A stretch of 14,603 nt of DNA from Legionellaceae bacterium (GTDB lineage: Bacteria > Pseudomonadota > Gammaproteobacteria > Legionellales > Legionellaceae), in the NCBI GenBank assembly GCA_947505025.1, contig CANNIJ010000035.1:1-14603 (forward strand), written 5' to 3'. Below are positions 1-6,968 of the stretch, in pieces. The notes beneath the pieces are model-generated. The model did not search any database and was not told the DNA's origin. It saw only the letters and a list, made by a program, of their open reading frames with translations. How positions within the stretch are numbered: position 1 is the first letter of the stretch; each line of letters begins with the position of its first letter. The translations under genes and the position numbers were made by a program.

Positions 1-327
1 ACAAATGCTGTTACCACACATAGGCGATTGACCTGGATCAATCCATGGTGCAAGAAATTTTAGAACTAGATCCTCAATATCGGCTTCATGCCACTGGCTT
101 GCGCGTACTCGAGCAACCAAACCAGAACCATTATGTTGCCGGGTGTTCCAAGCATCCATACCATCTAGATAGCTGTCCGGCTGATTTATTGCATAGCATT
201 CACTCACAGCTAGAGTATTTAATTGTGCGTCGGTAATTATGATAGCTAATTCTATAATTCGATCATGTAATGGATTTAGTCCCGTCATTTCTAAATCAAT
301 CCAAATTAAATTCTCATTATTTTTCAT
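1..327 (-). CDS. orn: Oligoribonuclease Orn, N-terminal part (runs off the left edge)
   Basis: Orn is a 3'-to-5' exoribonuclease of the DEDDh family that degrades RNA oligonucleotides of two to five residues, including pGpG from c-di-GMP turnover, to mononucleotides in the cytoplasm. The first 109 residues are present. They begin MKNNENLIWIDLEMTGLNP, in which D11 and E13 of WIDLEMTG are the first DEDD acidic pair, and continue with HDRIIELA, a DAWN/SGLV segment, and end at CGNSIC, which leads into the second acidic motif beyond the edge. I matched these segments to E. coli Orn from memory. The ATG at 327 has an AAGGA Shine-Dalgarno sequence lying inside the end of cca, and the two genes overlap by 11 nt, so coupling with cca is likely. 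Truncation is only due to the window edge. Confidence 0.96.
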   Translation of the reverse strand, partial: MKNNENLIWIDLEMTGLNPLHDRIIELAIIITDAQLNTLAVSECYAINQPDSYLDGMDAWNTRQHNGSGLVARVRASQWHEADIEDLVLKFLAPWIDPGQSPMCGNSIC

Positions 328-1414
328 GTTCATTCCTTAAAATTTCTGCGCGAGCATTACGTATACATTGTTTAATGGTAGCACCTTGAATACCTTGTTG
401 TATAAATGGCGCTGCATGAATTCGTTGGCAGGCAACATATGCAGCCCGCCAACTTGTAGTGATTTGATCATTAATTGCATCTGCACCGCGCACTGCCTCA
501 CATACAAGCAAAAGTTTTTCAAACATTTGTGGTCTACGAAATGCATCGGCTGATTCAAGTAATGTTAATTTTTGTTCTGCAGATAAATCGTGAATAGATG
601 AAACTTCGACGTGTAAAGTAAATACTTTATGTGCAAGTTCACGATATTCAGTCGGTATATTTAATCTTTTACATAAAACATCCAAATTATCGCATGAATA
701 TAAAAGTGCTGCAAAACGTACAACAGGATCATTGGAACGATGCATTGATTGTTGCAGAACTTCAACGCTGTTCGGTGATAAAACTACTTCCGGCAGAATG
801 CAGTTCCAGGCACCACAGTCCCTGAGAGTTTCGATAAAACATTCAGGATTTTTTTCGCCCAAGCTCAAACGCCATTCTTTCCAGACTCTTTCTGGGACCA
901 GGTAGTTTAATTCACCATTTAGCACCATTTGTTGCATCAAAGCCAAAGTTTCTGCTGCAACATAAAAGCCTAAGTGATGGTAGCGAGCATGAAAGCGTGC
1001 GATGCGTAGCACACGTACTGGATCCTCAATAAACGCACTGGACACATGACGCAAACATTTATTCGTGAGATCACGTGCTCCATTATAAGGATCTATTAAT
1101 GCGCCATTATGGTCCATGGCCATTGCATTAATCGTTAGATCACGGCGAGCTAAATCTTCTTCTAGAGTAACACTTGCATTGGCATCACAAGTAAAGCCAG
1201 TATAACCGGTGCCTTGCTTGCGCTCAGTACGTGCCAAAGCATATTCCTCGTGTGTTTTAGGATGTAAAAACACCGGAAAATCAAGTCCAACCTGTTTGTA
1301 ACCTTGTTGCAATAAATGTTGTGGAGTACTCCCGACGATAACCCAGTCACGCTCGGTTATCGGGTAGCATAAAAGCTTGTCGCGGACTGCTCCACCGACT
1401 AAATATGTTTTCAT
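317..1414 (-). CDS. cca: CCA-adding enzyme (tRNA nucleotidyltransferase), HD motif lost
   Basis: Adds or repairs the 3'-terminal CCA of tRNAs using CTP and ATP; cytoplasmic. The class II nucleotidyltransferase head is intact: LVGGAVRD at residues 5-12, the metal-binding pair E21/D23 (ERDW; E. coli has D21/D23), FPVFLHPKTHEEYALARTER around 46-65, RRDLTINAMA at 90-99 and EDPVRVLRIARF at 130-141. The protein has 365 residues against 412 in E. coli. The E. coli C-terminal HD phosphohydrolase motif HDLGK is replaced by a YSCDN sequence, and about 25 residues after it are missing, so the phosphatase and 2',3'-cyclic phosphodiesterase side activities are probably absent while CCA addition should remain. 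The ATG at 1414 is preceded by AGAAGG at a long spacing of about 13 nt. It heads the cca-orn pair and faces rsgA across 44 bases. Confidence 0.95.
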   Translation of the reverse strand: MKTYLVGGAVRDKLLCYPITERDWVIVGSTPQHLLQQGYKQVGLDFPVFLHPKTHEEYALARTERKQGTGYTGFTCDANASVTLEEDLARRDLTINAMAMDHNGALIDPYNGARDLTNKCLRHVSSAFIEDPVRVLRIARFHARYHHLGFYVAAETLALMQQMVLNGELNYLVPERVWKEWRLSLGEKNPECFIETLRDCGAWNCILPEVVLSPNSVEVLQQSMHRSNDPVVRFAALLYSCDNLDVLCKRLNIPTEYRELAHKVFTLHVEVSSIHDLSAEQKLTLLESADAFRRPQMFEKLLLVCEAVRGADAINDQITTSWRAAYVACQRIHAAPFIQQGIQGATIKQCIRNARAEILRNEHEK

Positions 1415-1443
1415 ACAGATATTGTATCCTTCTGTGAATTTCT

Positions 1444-1449
1444 ATTATA
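1444..1449 (-). promoter_or_regulatory. Candidate -10 box for cca-orn
   Basis: A perfect TATAAT lies on the minus strand 29 bases before the cca start codon, in the 44-base gap between divergent cca and rsgA. No good -35 hexamer is visible at 16-18 bases (CGTTTT or similar), and that position falls inside the rsgA coding sequence. The same bases read on the plus strand as TATTAT just before rsgA. Confidence 0.45.
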
Positions 1450-1458
1450 CCATATAGC

Positions 1459-2421
1459 ATGAGTAAAAAACGTATAACTTCAGCCGTTGCACGCGGTCGA
1501 ATTCAAAAAAAAACTGCGCACATACCCGACGGATCATGTATACGTGAAGGGTTGGTGATTACCAGTTACAATCGTAAGGTTTTGATTGAAGATGTTGATG
1601 GTATACAACGTGTGTGTTTTTTGCGTTCGCATATTACACCTTTGGTCGCAGGAGATCGGGTGCAGTCGCAGGAGGACGTGTCTGGACAGGGCATCGTAGT
1701 TCATTGTCATCCGCGCACATCAGTTCTCGGCAGACCTGATCAGCGCGGGCACTACAAAGTTATTGCAGCTAACATAACGCAGTTATTAATTGTTATCGCA
1801 CCACTGCCTGAAGTTTCATGGGTATTATTAGATCGCTACCTGATTATGGCTGAGCATTTAAAGATCCCTGCGTGTATTATTTTAAATAAAACTGATTTGG
1901 CTTGTGATGAAGTACGTGCGCATTTGTTAGCTGTTTATGCACCATTGGGCTACGAAATTGTCTTCACGCAACATTCAGATACGTTATGCCCGGCATTTTT
2001 GTCTGCATTAAAGGATCAGATCAGTGTGTTTGTAGGTCAGTCTGGCGTGGGTAAGTCAAGTTTAATTAATCGTTTATTGCCTGATATGGAGTCATCAATT
2101 CGTACAGGCCCACTGTCAGTAAACGGCGCATTCGGCACGCATACCACGCGGAATGCACGTTATTATGCTGGACCATGGGGTGGGGCAGTGATTGATTCAC
2201 CTGGAGTACGTGATTTTTTATTATGGGAAATGCCCACTGCTGAAATTGCATGGGGATATCGTGAGTTCAGACCATATATAGAGCAATGCAAATTTCGCAA
2301 TTGTGAACATCATCGTACACCAGGTTGCTCGTTGACCGTGGCGGTGAAAAATAACTCTATATCCTCCCTTAGATACCAAAATTATGTTAAAATCGCAGGA
2401 ATTGTTCTTGCACAAGATTAG
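1459..2421 (+). CDS. rsgA: Ribosome small subunit-dependent GTPase A (30S maturation)
   Basis: RsgA binds the nearly mature 30S subunit, checks the decoding centre and helps release RbfA, using ribosome-stimulated GTP hydrolysis. The 320-residue protein has the family's circularly permuted order: an OB fold at about 30-90, then G4 NKTD (143-146), G1 GQSGVGKS (193-200), G2 THTTR (228-232) and G3 DSPG (246-249), followed by a zinc knuckle with C277, C282, H284 and C290 (C-x4-C-x-H-x5-C). All key residues are present. The MSKK start matches E. coli RsgA, but no Shine-Dalgarno sequence is seen before the ATG; a -10-like TATTAT ends only 10 bases upstream. In E. coli orn and rsgA are divergent neighbours; here cca has come between them. 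It is followed after 17 nt by benE. Confidence 0.97.
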   Translation: MSKKRITSAVARGRIQKKTAHIPDGSCIREGLVITSYNRKVLIEDVDGIQRVCFLRSHITPLVAGDRVQSQEDVSGQGIVVHCHPRTSVLGRPDQRGHYKVIAANITQLLIVIAPLPEVSWVLLDRYLIMAEHLKIPACIILNKTDLACDEVRAHLLAVYAPLGYEIVFTQHSDTLCPAFLSALKDQISVFVGQSGVGKSSLINRLLPDMESSIRTGPLSVNGAFGTHTTRNARYYAGPWGGAVIDSPGVRDFLLWEMPTAEIAWGYREFRPYIEQCKFRNCEHHRTPGCSLTVAVKNNSISSLRYQNYVKIAGIVLAQD

Positions 2422-2438
2422 TTACTTCAGGAGTTGGT

Positions 2439-3626
2439 ATGCGTAAATTGCTTTCTTTTTCACATTTAACTGCAGGATTTGTCGCAGTTTTAGTTGGATT
2501 CACCAGTTCTGGCGTGATTGTTTTTCAAGCAGCAACCACAGCAGGAGCATCACCGGCAGAAATCAGTTCATGGTTATTTGCTCTGGGTTTAAGTTTAGCT
2601 ATAACCTGTATTGGTTTTTCTTTTTATTATAAAATGCCGGTTTTGACTGGATGGTCTACGCCTGGAGCCGCATTATTAGTTACAAGTTTGGCGGGTGTTA
2701 GTATGCCAGAAGCCGTAGGCGCCTTTATTTTTGCTGCAATTCTAACCATAATCATGGGGGCAACTGGTGTATTTGAGCGAATGATTTCGCATGTGCCCAG
2801 TGCGCTAACCTCGGCGATGTTGGCGGGGATTTTATTGCATTTTGGAATTAATGTCTTTGTTGCAATGCAAGATCAAGTGGCTTTAGTCTTAACTATGTTA
2901 ATTACTTACTTGGTTGGCAAACGGATTTTTCCACGTTATGTGATTTTATTGGTTTTATTAATGGGGGTTTTAAGCGCAAGTATGCAAGGCTTATTTCATG
3001 TAAATGATTTACATTTTGTTTGGACTGCGCCTACCTTTATTCGTCCGGTATTTACATTATCAACCTTGATTAGCGTGGGTATCCCACTGTTTATTGTGAC
3101 TATGACGTCACAAAATATTCCTGGAATTGCTGTGTTACAAAATGCCGGTTATAAACCTGCAATTTCACCGCTGATCAGTTTGACAGGACTGGCCACCTTG
3201 ATTTTCGCACCATTCGGATGCTTTTCCATCAGTTTGGCCGCAATTACCGCGGCAATTTGTACCGATAAAGCTGCAGACAATGATCCGTCGATGCGTTATA
3301 AATCTACAATTGTTGCAGGTTGTTGCTGGTTGTTAATTGGTATTTTCGGGGCTACAGTAGTAGCTCTGTTTTTTGCCTTTCCGCGCGAATTGGTTTTGGG
3401 GATTGCGGGGATTGCATTGTTAAGTAGTATTGGATCTTGTTTAAATGTTGCTTTAGAGGATCCAGTGCAGCGCGAGTCATCAATCATCACGATCCTGATT
3501 TGCGCTTCTGGTTTTTCCTTATGGGGTATTGGTGCAGCTTTTTGGGGCTTAATCCTGGGGATCATGTCATCCTTACTATTGAATTGGCATCGTACGTCAA
3601 CAGCTGAATCCAGGACAGTTGCTTAA
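2439..3626 (+). CDS. benE: BenE/YdcO family proton symporter, inner membrane
   Basis: A 395-residue, very hydrophobic integral membrane protein with about 11-12 predicted helices by eye. It carries segments typical of the BenE family: FQAATTAG (29-36), GWSTPGAAL (71-79), HVPSALTSAMLAGILLHFG (118-136) and TMTSQNIPGI (221-230). Length is close to E. coli YdcO (about 390). The Acinetobacter founder imports benzoate with protons, but no benzoate catabolic gene is present here, so the substrate is unknown and the symbol denotes family only. AGGAG lies at a good distance before the ATG at 2439. It sits 17 nt after rsgA, and its TAA shares one base with the rarA ATG (TAATG), so rsgA-benE-rarA is probably one transcript with benE and rarA translationally coupled. 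Confidence 0.88.
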   Translation: MRKLLSFSHLTAGFVAVLVGFTSSGVIVFQAATTAGASPAEISSWLFALGLSLAITCIGFSFYYKMPVLTGWSTPGAALLVTSLAGVSMPEAVGAFIFAAILTIIMGATGVFERMISHVPSALTSAMLAGILLHFGINVFVAMQDQVALVLTMLITYLVGKRIFPRYVILLVLLMGVLSASMQGLFHVNDLHFVWTAPTFIRPVFTLSTLISVGIPLFIVTMTSQNIPGIAVLQNAGYKPAISPLISLTGLATLIFAPFGCFSISLAAITAAICTDKAADNDPSMRYKSTIVAGCCWLLIGIFGATVVALFFAFPRELVLGIAGIALLSSIGSCLNVALEDPVQRESSIITILICASGFSLWGIGAAFWGLILGIMSSLLLNWHRTSTAESRTVA

Positions 3627-4945
3627 TGTTTGACAGTCAGTCAATGCCGGAGCCGTTAGCTTGGGCATTGAGACCAAAAACACTGGCAGAAGTGATAGGA
3701 CAAAGTCATCTACTGGATCCAGGACAGCCTTTAAATTTAGCCTTTGCTTCTGGTAAGGCTCACTCTATGATTTTATGGGGACCGCCAGGTGTTGGAAAAA
3801 CCACTTTAGCCAGGTTGACTGCTGCGGCATTTGATTGTGAGTGGATTGCTTTATCTGCAGTTTTTTCCGGTGTTAAAGAGATCCGCCAGGCGCTGGATTG
3901 TGCTGATAGATATCGTGCATTGAAGCGGCATACTATATTATTTATTGATGAAATTCATAGGTTTAACAAAGCCCAGCAAGATTCTTTATTACCTTATACC
4001 GAATCAGGCGTAATCTCTTGTATTGGCGCCACCACTGAAAACCCCGCATTTGAGATAAACTCGGCATTACTTTCGCGATCTCAGGTGTATGTGTTAACAC
4101 CTTTGACAGATCAGGATCTGCAGAAATTATTTTTACGTGCGCATGCGCAAGCATTACAGCATTTATCCTTTGATCCAGACGCGGTTGATGTGTTAATCGC
4201 GCATGCAGATGGTGATGCTCGACGTTTTTTGAATCTTTTAGAGCAGGCCAGCTGTGCTGCGTCGGTTTTAAACATAGAACATGTACAATTATCCTGGCTA
4301 CAGAAAACGCTAACCATGCCAGTGCATAAATTTGACAAGTCTGGCGACTATTTTTACGATCAAATTTCTGCATTTCATAAATCTGTGCGCGGTTCAAATC
4401 CAGATGCTGCGTTATATTGGTTATGTCGCATGTTGGATGGGGGCATGGATCCAAAATATTTGGCCAGACGCATAGTAAGAATTGCATGGGAAGACATTGG
4501 GTTAGCTGATCCACGTGCCATGCAAATTGTGAATGATGCTGCATCTACCTATGATCGTTTGGGATCACCCGAAGGCGAGCTGGCTTTAGCTCAAGCCGCA
4601 TTATATTTGGCGGTTGCGCCTAAAAGTAACGCGGGTTATTTGGCATATAAACAAGCGCAAGGATACGTCAAAAAAGATCGTTCACGTGATGTGCCGTTGC
4701 ACTTACGTAATCTAAAAACTTCACTGAAGAAAATTTTGAATTCAACTAAAGGCTATAGATATGCACATGATGAGCCGCATGCATTTGCGGCAGGAGAGAG
4801 TTATTTGCCGGATGGTATGCAGGATCAACATTGGTATCAACCATCTGACCGTGGCTTGGAGCGTAAAATAGCGGATAAGATGTCCTTTTTGCGTGCGCTA
4901 GATCGTGAGCATGATAGTTTGTATGGATCTAACTTAAGCGGTTGA
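3626..4945 (+). CDS. rarA: Replication-associated recombination protein RarA (MgsA), AAA+ ATPase
   Basis: RarA is a clamp-loader-like AAA+ ATPase that acts at stalled replication forks and single-strand gaps; family members form tetramers and interact with SSB. The 439-residue protein (E. coli 447) has Walker A GPPGVGKTT (52-60), Walker B ILFIDEIHRF (104-113), sensor 1 GATTENP (134-140) and the arginine finger R151 in LLSRSQVY. The C-terminal half carries the RarA-specific KSVRGSNPDAALYW, VPLHLRN and YRYAHDEP segments, which separate it from RuvB and DnaX. Its ATG overlaps the benE stop codon by one base. The usual lolA/crcB/serS neighbours known from E. coli are absent. A 193-codon open frame on the opposite strand inside this gene is a shadow. 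Confidence 0.97.
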   Translation: MFDSQSMPEPLAWALRPKTLAEVIGQSHLLDPGQPLNLAFASGKAHSMILWGPPGVGKTTLARLTAAAFDCEWIALSAVFSGVKEIRQALDCADRYRALKRHTILFIDEIHRFNKAQQDSLLPYTESGVISCIGATTENPAFEINSALLSRSQVYVLTPLTDQDLQKLFLRAHAQALQHLSFDPDAVDVLIAHADGDARRFLNLLEQASCAASVLNIEHVQLSWLQKTLTMPVHKFDKSGDYFYDQISAFHKSVRGSNPDAALYWLCRMLDGGMDPKYLARRIVRIAWEDIGLADPRAMQIVNDAASTYDRLGSPEGELALAQAALYLAVAPKSNAGYLAYKQAQGYVKKDRSRDVPLHLRNLKTSLKKILNSTKGYRYAHDEPHAFAAGESYLPDGMQDQHWYQPSDRGLERKIADKMSFLRALDREHDSLYGSNLSG

Positions 4946-5005
4946 TCTATTGTTTAACGTATGCTACTTTGTTCATATATTTCTCAGATAAAGCTATTCG
5001 TTCAA

Positions 5006-5971
5006 ATGAATCAATTAAACTGTGCAGTTATAGGTACTGGTTATTTAGGTAGATTCCATGCACAAAAATATCAAAAAATATCTGCTGTACGTTTAGTTGG
5101 CGTCTGTGATGTTAATTCCGCAGCAGCTCAGGCAGTTGGCTTGGAGTTAAATGTTCCGCACTACACTGATTATCGTTTATTGTTTGATCAAGTGGATGCC
5201 GTTAGTATTGCAGTAAGTACACGTGAACATTATGCAATTGCACTTGAATTTATTGAGCGCGGCATTCATGTGCTCATTGAAAAGCCCGTGACGGAAACTG
5301 TAGAGCAGGCGCTTGATTTGATTCGTGCAGCTGAGAAAATGCGCGTTAAATGTCAAGTTGGGCATCTTGAGCGGTTTAATGCTGCACGCTTGGCCATTGG
5401 TCCTTATTTGCATAATCCACTGTTTATCGATGCGCAAAGACTGGCTCCGTTTACACCACGCGGTGCAGACGTTAATGTGATTTTGGATTTAATGATTCAT
5501 GATATTGATTTAATCCAAACCATGGTTAAATCGCCAATACGCAAGATTGAGGCTCATGGGGCGGTAGTATTATCGGCGGATATTGATATTGCAAATGCGC
5601 GTTTAACTTTTGAAAATAACTGTGTGGCTAACATATCTGCAAGTCGGGTGAGTTTTAAAAAAGAACGCAAAACACGTATTTTTCAATCTAACAGTTATAT
5701 TGTTGTAGATGATCAAGCACAGAGCTTTTCAGTCTTCAAAAAAGGCGCCGGAGAAATGTTCCCTGGGATCCCTAATGTAGAGCAACATCAATCAACGTTT
5801 GAGTCTCGTGATGCATTACTCGAAGAAATTACAGCATTTGTCGAGTGTATAAAAAATGACACGACACCACTAGTGACGGCTACTGATGGTTGTAACGCCT
5901 TGATCACAGCAGGTAAGATTACTGCGTTAATTCATCAACATTTAAATGTTTTGGAGTGTGCAGAGCAATAA
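5006..5971 (+). CDS. Gfo/Idh/MocA family NAD(P)-dependent oxidoreductase, GnnA-like
   Basis: A 321-residue soluble dehydrogenase. The N-terminal Rossmann fold has GTGYLG (10-15), an acidic D35 at the end of the second strand, and the family EKP motif (92-94). The C-terminal sugar-binding domain has DLMIHDID (161-168), with the family's His/Asp pair H165 and D168. The CQVGHLERFNAA stretch resembles a subgroup recalled from lipid A (lpx) gene clusters, including the UDP-GlcNAc 3-dehydrogenase GnnA; the substrate cannot be fixed from sequence alone, and no gnnB or lpx gene is nearby. I chose the ATG at 5006, since it puts the first Rossmann strand at the usual position; an in-frame ATG at 4961 would add 15 residues unlike the family. 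Neither has a convincing Shine-Dalgarno sequence. It starts 60 nt after rarA and ends 8 nt before the convergent sohB. Confidence 0.85.
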   Translation: MNQLNCAVIGTGYLGRFHAQKYQKISAVRLVGVCDVNSAAAQAVGLELNVPHYTDYRLLFDQVDAVSIAVSTREHYAIALEFIERGIHVLIEKPVTETVEQALDLIRAAEKMRVKCQVGHLERFNAARLAIGPYLHNPLFIDAQRLAPFTPRGADVNVILDLMIHDIDLIQTMVKSPIRKIEAHGAVVLSADIDIANARLTFENNCVANISASRVSFKKERKTRIFQSNSYIVVDDQAQSFSVFKKGAGEMFPGIPNVEQHQSTFESRDALLEEITAFVECIKNDTTPLVTATDGCNALITAGKITALIHQHLNVLECAEQ

Positions 5972-5979
5972 GCTATACA

Positions 5980-6927
5980 TTACATAATCCAAGCACTCAG
6001 GCGATTGCTGGCGCCATTTAGTATTTTGTCGATCAAGGTTGTTTTATGTGGTGCCTTTAAACTTATTAGTTGGAAAGTGTCTAATTGTGACATCAGGTAG
6101 TCATCACTAGTTTGTAATGCGTCAACTAACCCCAAGGCAATGGCGTTAGTTGCCAGCCAGTGCTCTCCCGTAGCTACTTGTTCTATATTGATGTTTTCTC
6201 GGTGTGACAATACATAATCGCGGAAATCCTTGTGGATTAACTCTAGATCTTCAGTGAATTTTTGACGACCTTTTTCGGTGTTTTCGCCAAATAAAGTTAA
6301 TGTACGTTTGTATTCTCCGGCAGTTAAAACTTCAACGTCGATGTCATTTTTCTTTAACAGTCGGTGAAAGTTAGGTATTTGAGCCACAACACCAATAGAT
6401 CCAAGGATGGCAAATGGGGCGGCAATTATATGATGTGCAACACAAGCCATTAAATATCCACCACTAGCAGCTACTTTATCAATACACACGGTCAAACGTA
6501 GACCATGTTCACGCAATCTTTGTAGTTGAGATGCAGCCAAACCATAACCATTAACCGAACCACCTGGACTTTCAAGGCGTAATAATACTTGATCTCCTGG
6601 GGTTGCAGCAGAAATTATGGATGATACTTCTAGACGTAGTGCATCTACTTGGGATGCCTGAATATCTCCCTTAAAATCTATAACATAGATAGTCGATTGT
6701 GCCGATGCTGCTTTTTTCGTTTTCTTTTTCTTTTTATATTTTTTGCCGGAAATATGCTGCATTAGCTCGCGCTTTCTATCTTCATACTGTTTGTTTAGTG
6801 ATATTACAGATAGGTTTGTTTTGTTTTTTCTACCAATTGAGATCAATCCAGCAAATAGAATGAGTAATGAGAACACTGTTGTTAATGCTTTAAGTGTAAA
6901 TAGACCATAGGATTGAATAAAGCTCAT
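5980..6927 (-). CDS. sohB: Inner-membrane SohB-type peptidase (S49 family)
   Basis: SohB belongs to the SppA/S49 serine proteases with a Ser-Lys dyad, membrane-anchored by an N-terminal helix; its natural substrates are poorly known. From the ATG at 6927 the protein has 315 residues (E. coli 349): a transmembrane helix at about 10-30, a very lysine-rich linker at 61-72, then the S49 core. Nucleophile S155 lies in KVAASGGYLMAC and general base K207 in AGEYKRTLTL; LESPGGSVNGYGLAASQLQRLR and GSIGVVAQ are near-identical to E. coli SohB. An AAGGAC Shine-Dalgarno sequence precedes this ATG; an in-frame ATG at 6996 would add 23 residues and run into the end of potD, so I reject it. It starts 41 nt after potD and is probably the last gene of the bolA operon, though it could have its own promoter. 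Confidence 0.95.
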   Translation of the reverse strand: MSFIQSYGLFTLKALTTVFSLLILFAGLISIGRKNKTNLSVISLNKQYEDRKRELMQHISGKKYKKKKKTKKAASAQSTIYVIDFKGDIQASQVDALRLEVSSIISAATPGDQVLLRLESPGGSVNGYGLAASQLQRLREHGLRLTVCIDKVAASGGYLMACVAHHIIAAPFAILGSIGVVAQIPNFHRLLKKNDIDVEVLTAGEYKRTLTLFGENTEKGRQKFTEDLELIHKDFRDYVLSHRENINIEQVATGEHWLATNAIALGLVDALQTSDDYLMSQLDTFQLISLKAPHKTTLIDKILNGASNRLSAWIM

Positions 6928-6968
6928 GATTATGTCCTTTTTTTTTAAATAATCTACAGATATCTGGC

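Noticed and set aside
45..236. 63-codon plus-strand frame at the left edge
   Set aside because: It is antisense to the N-terminal part of orn, which matches Orn clearly up to the edge.
3296..3565. 89-codon minus-strand frame inside benE
   Set aside because: Opposite a well-supported membrane protein gene; low-complexity Pro/Lys/Ala product typical of antisense to hydrophobic codons.
3963..4544. 193-codon open frame on the minus strand inside rarA
   Set aside because: It lies wholly opposite rarA, which has all RarA motifs; its product is rich in His, Cys and Gln with no recognisable domain. It is a shadow frame.
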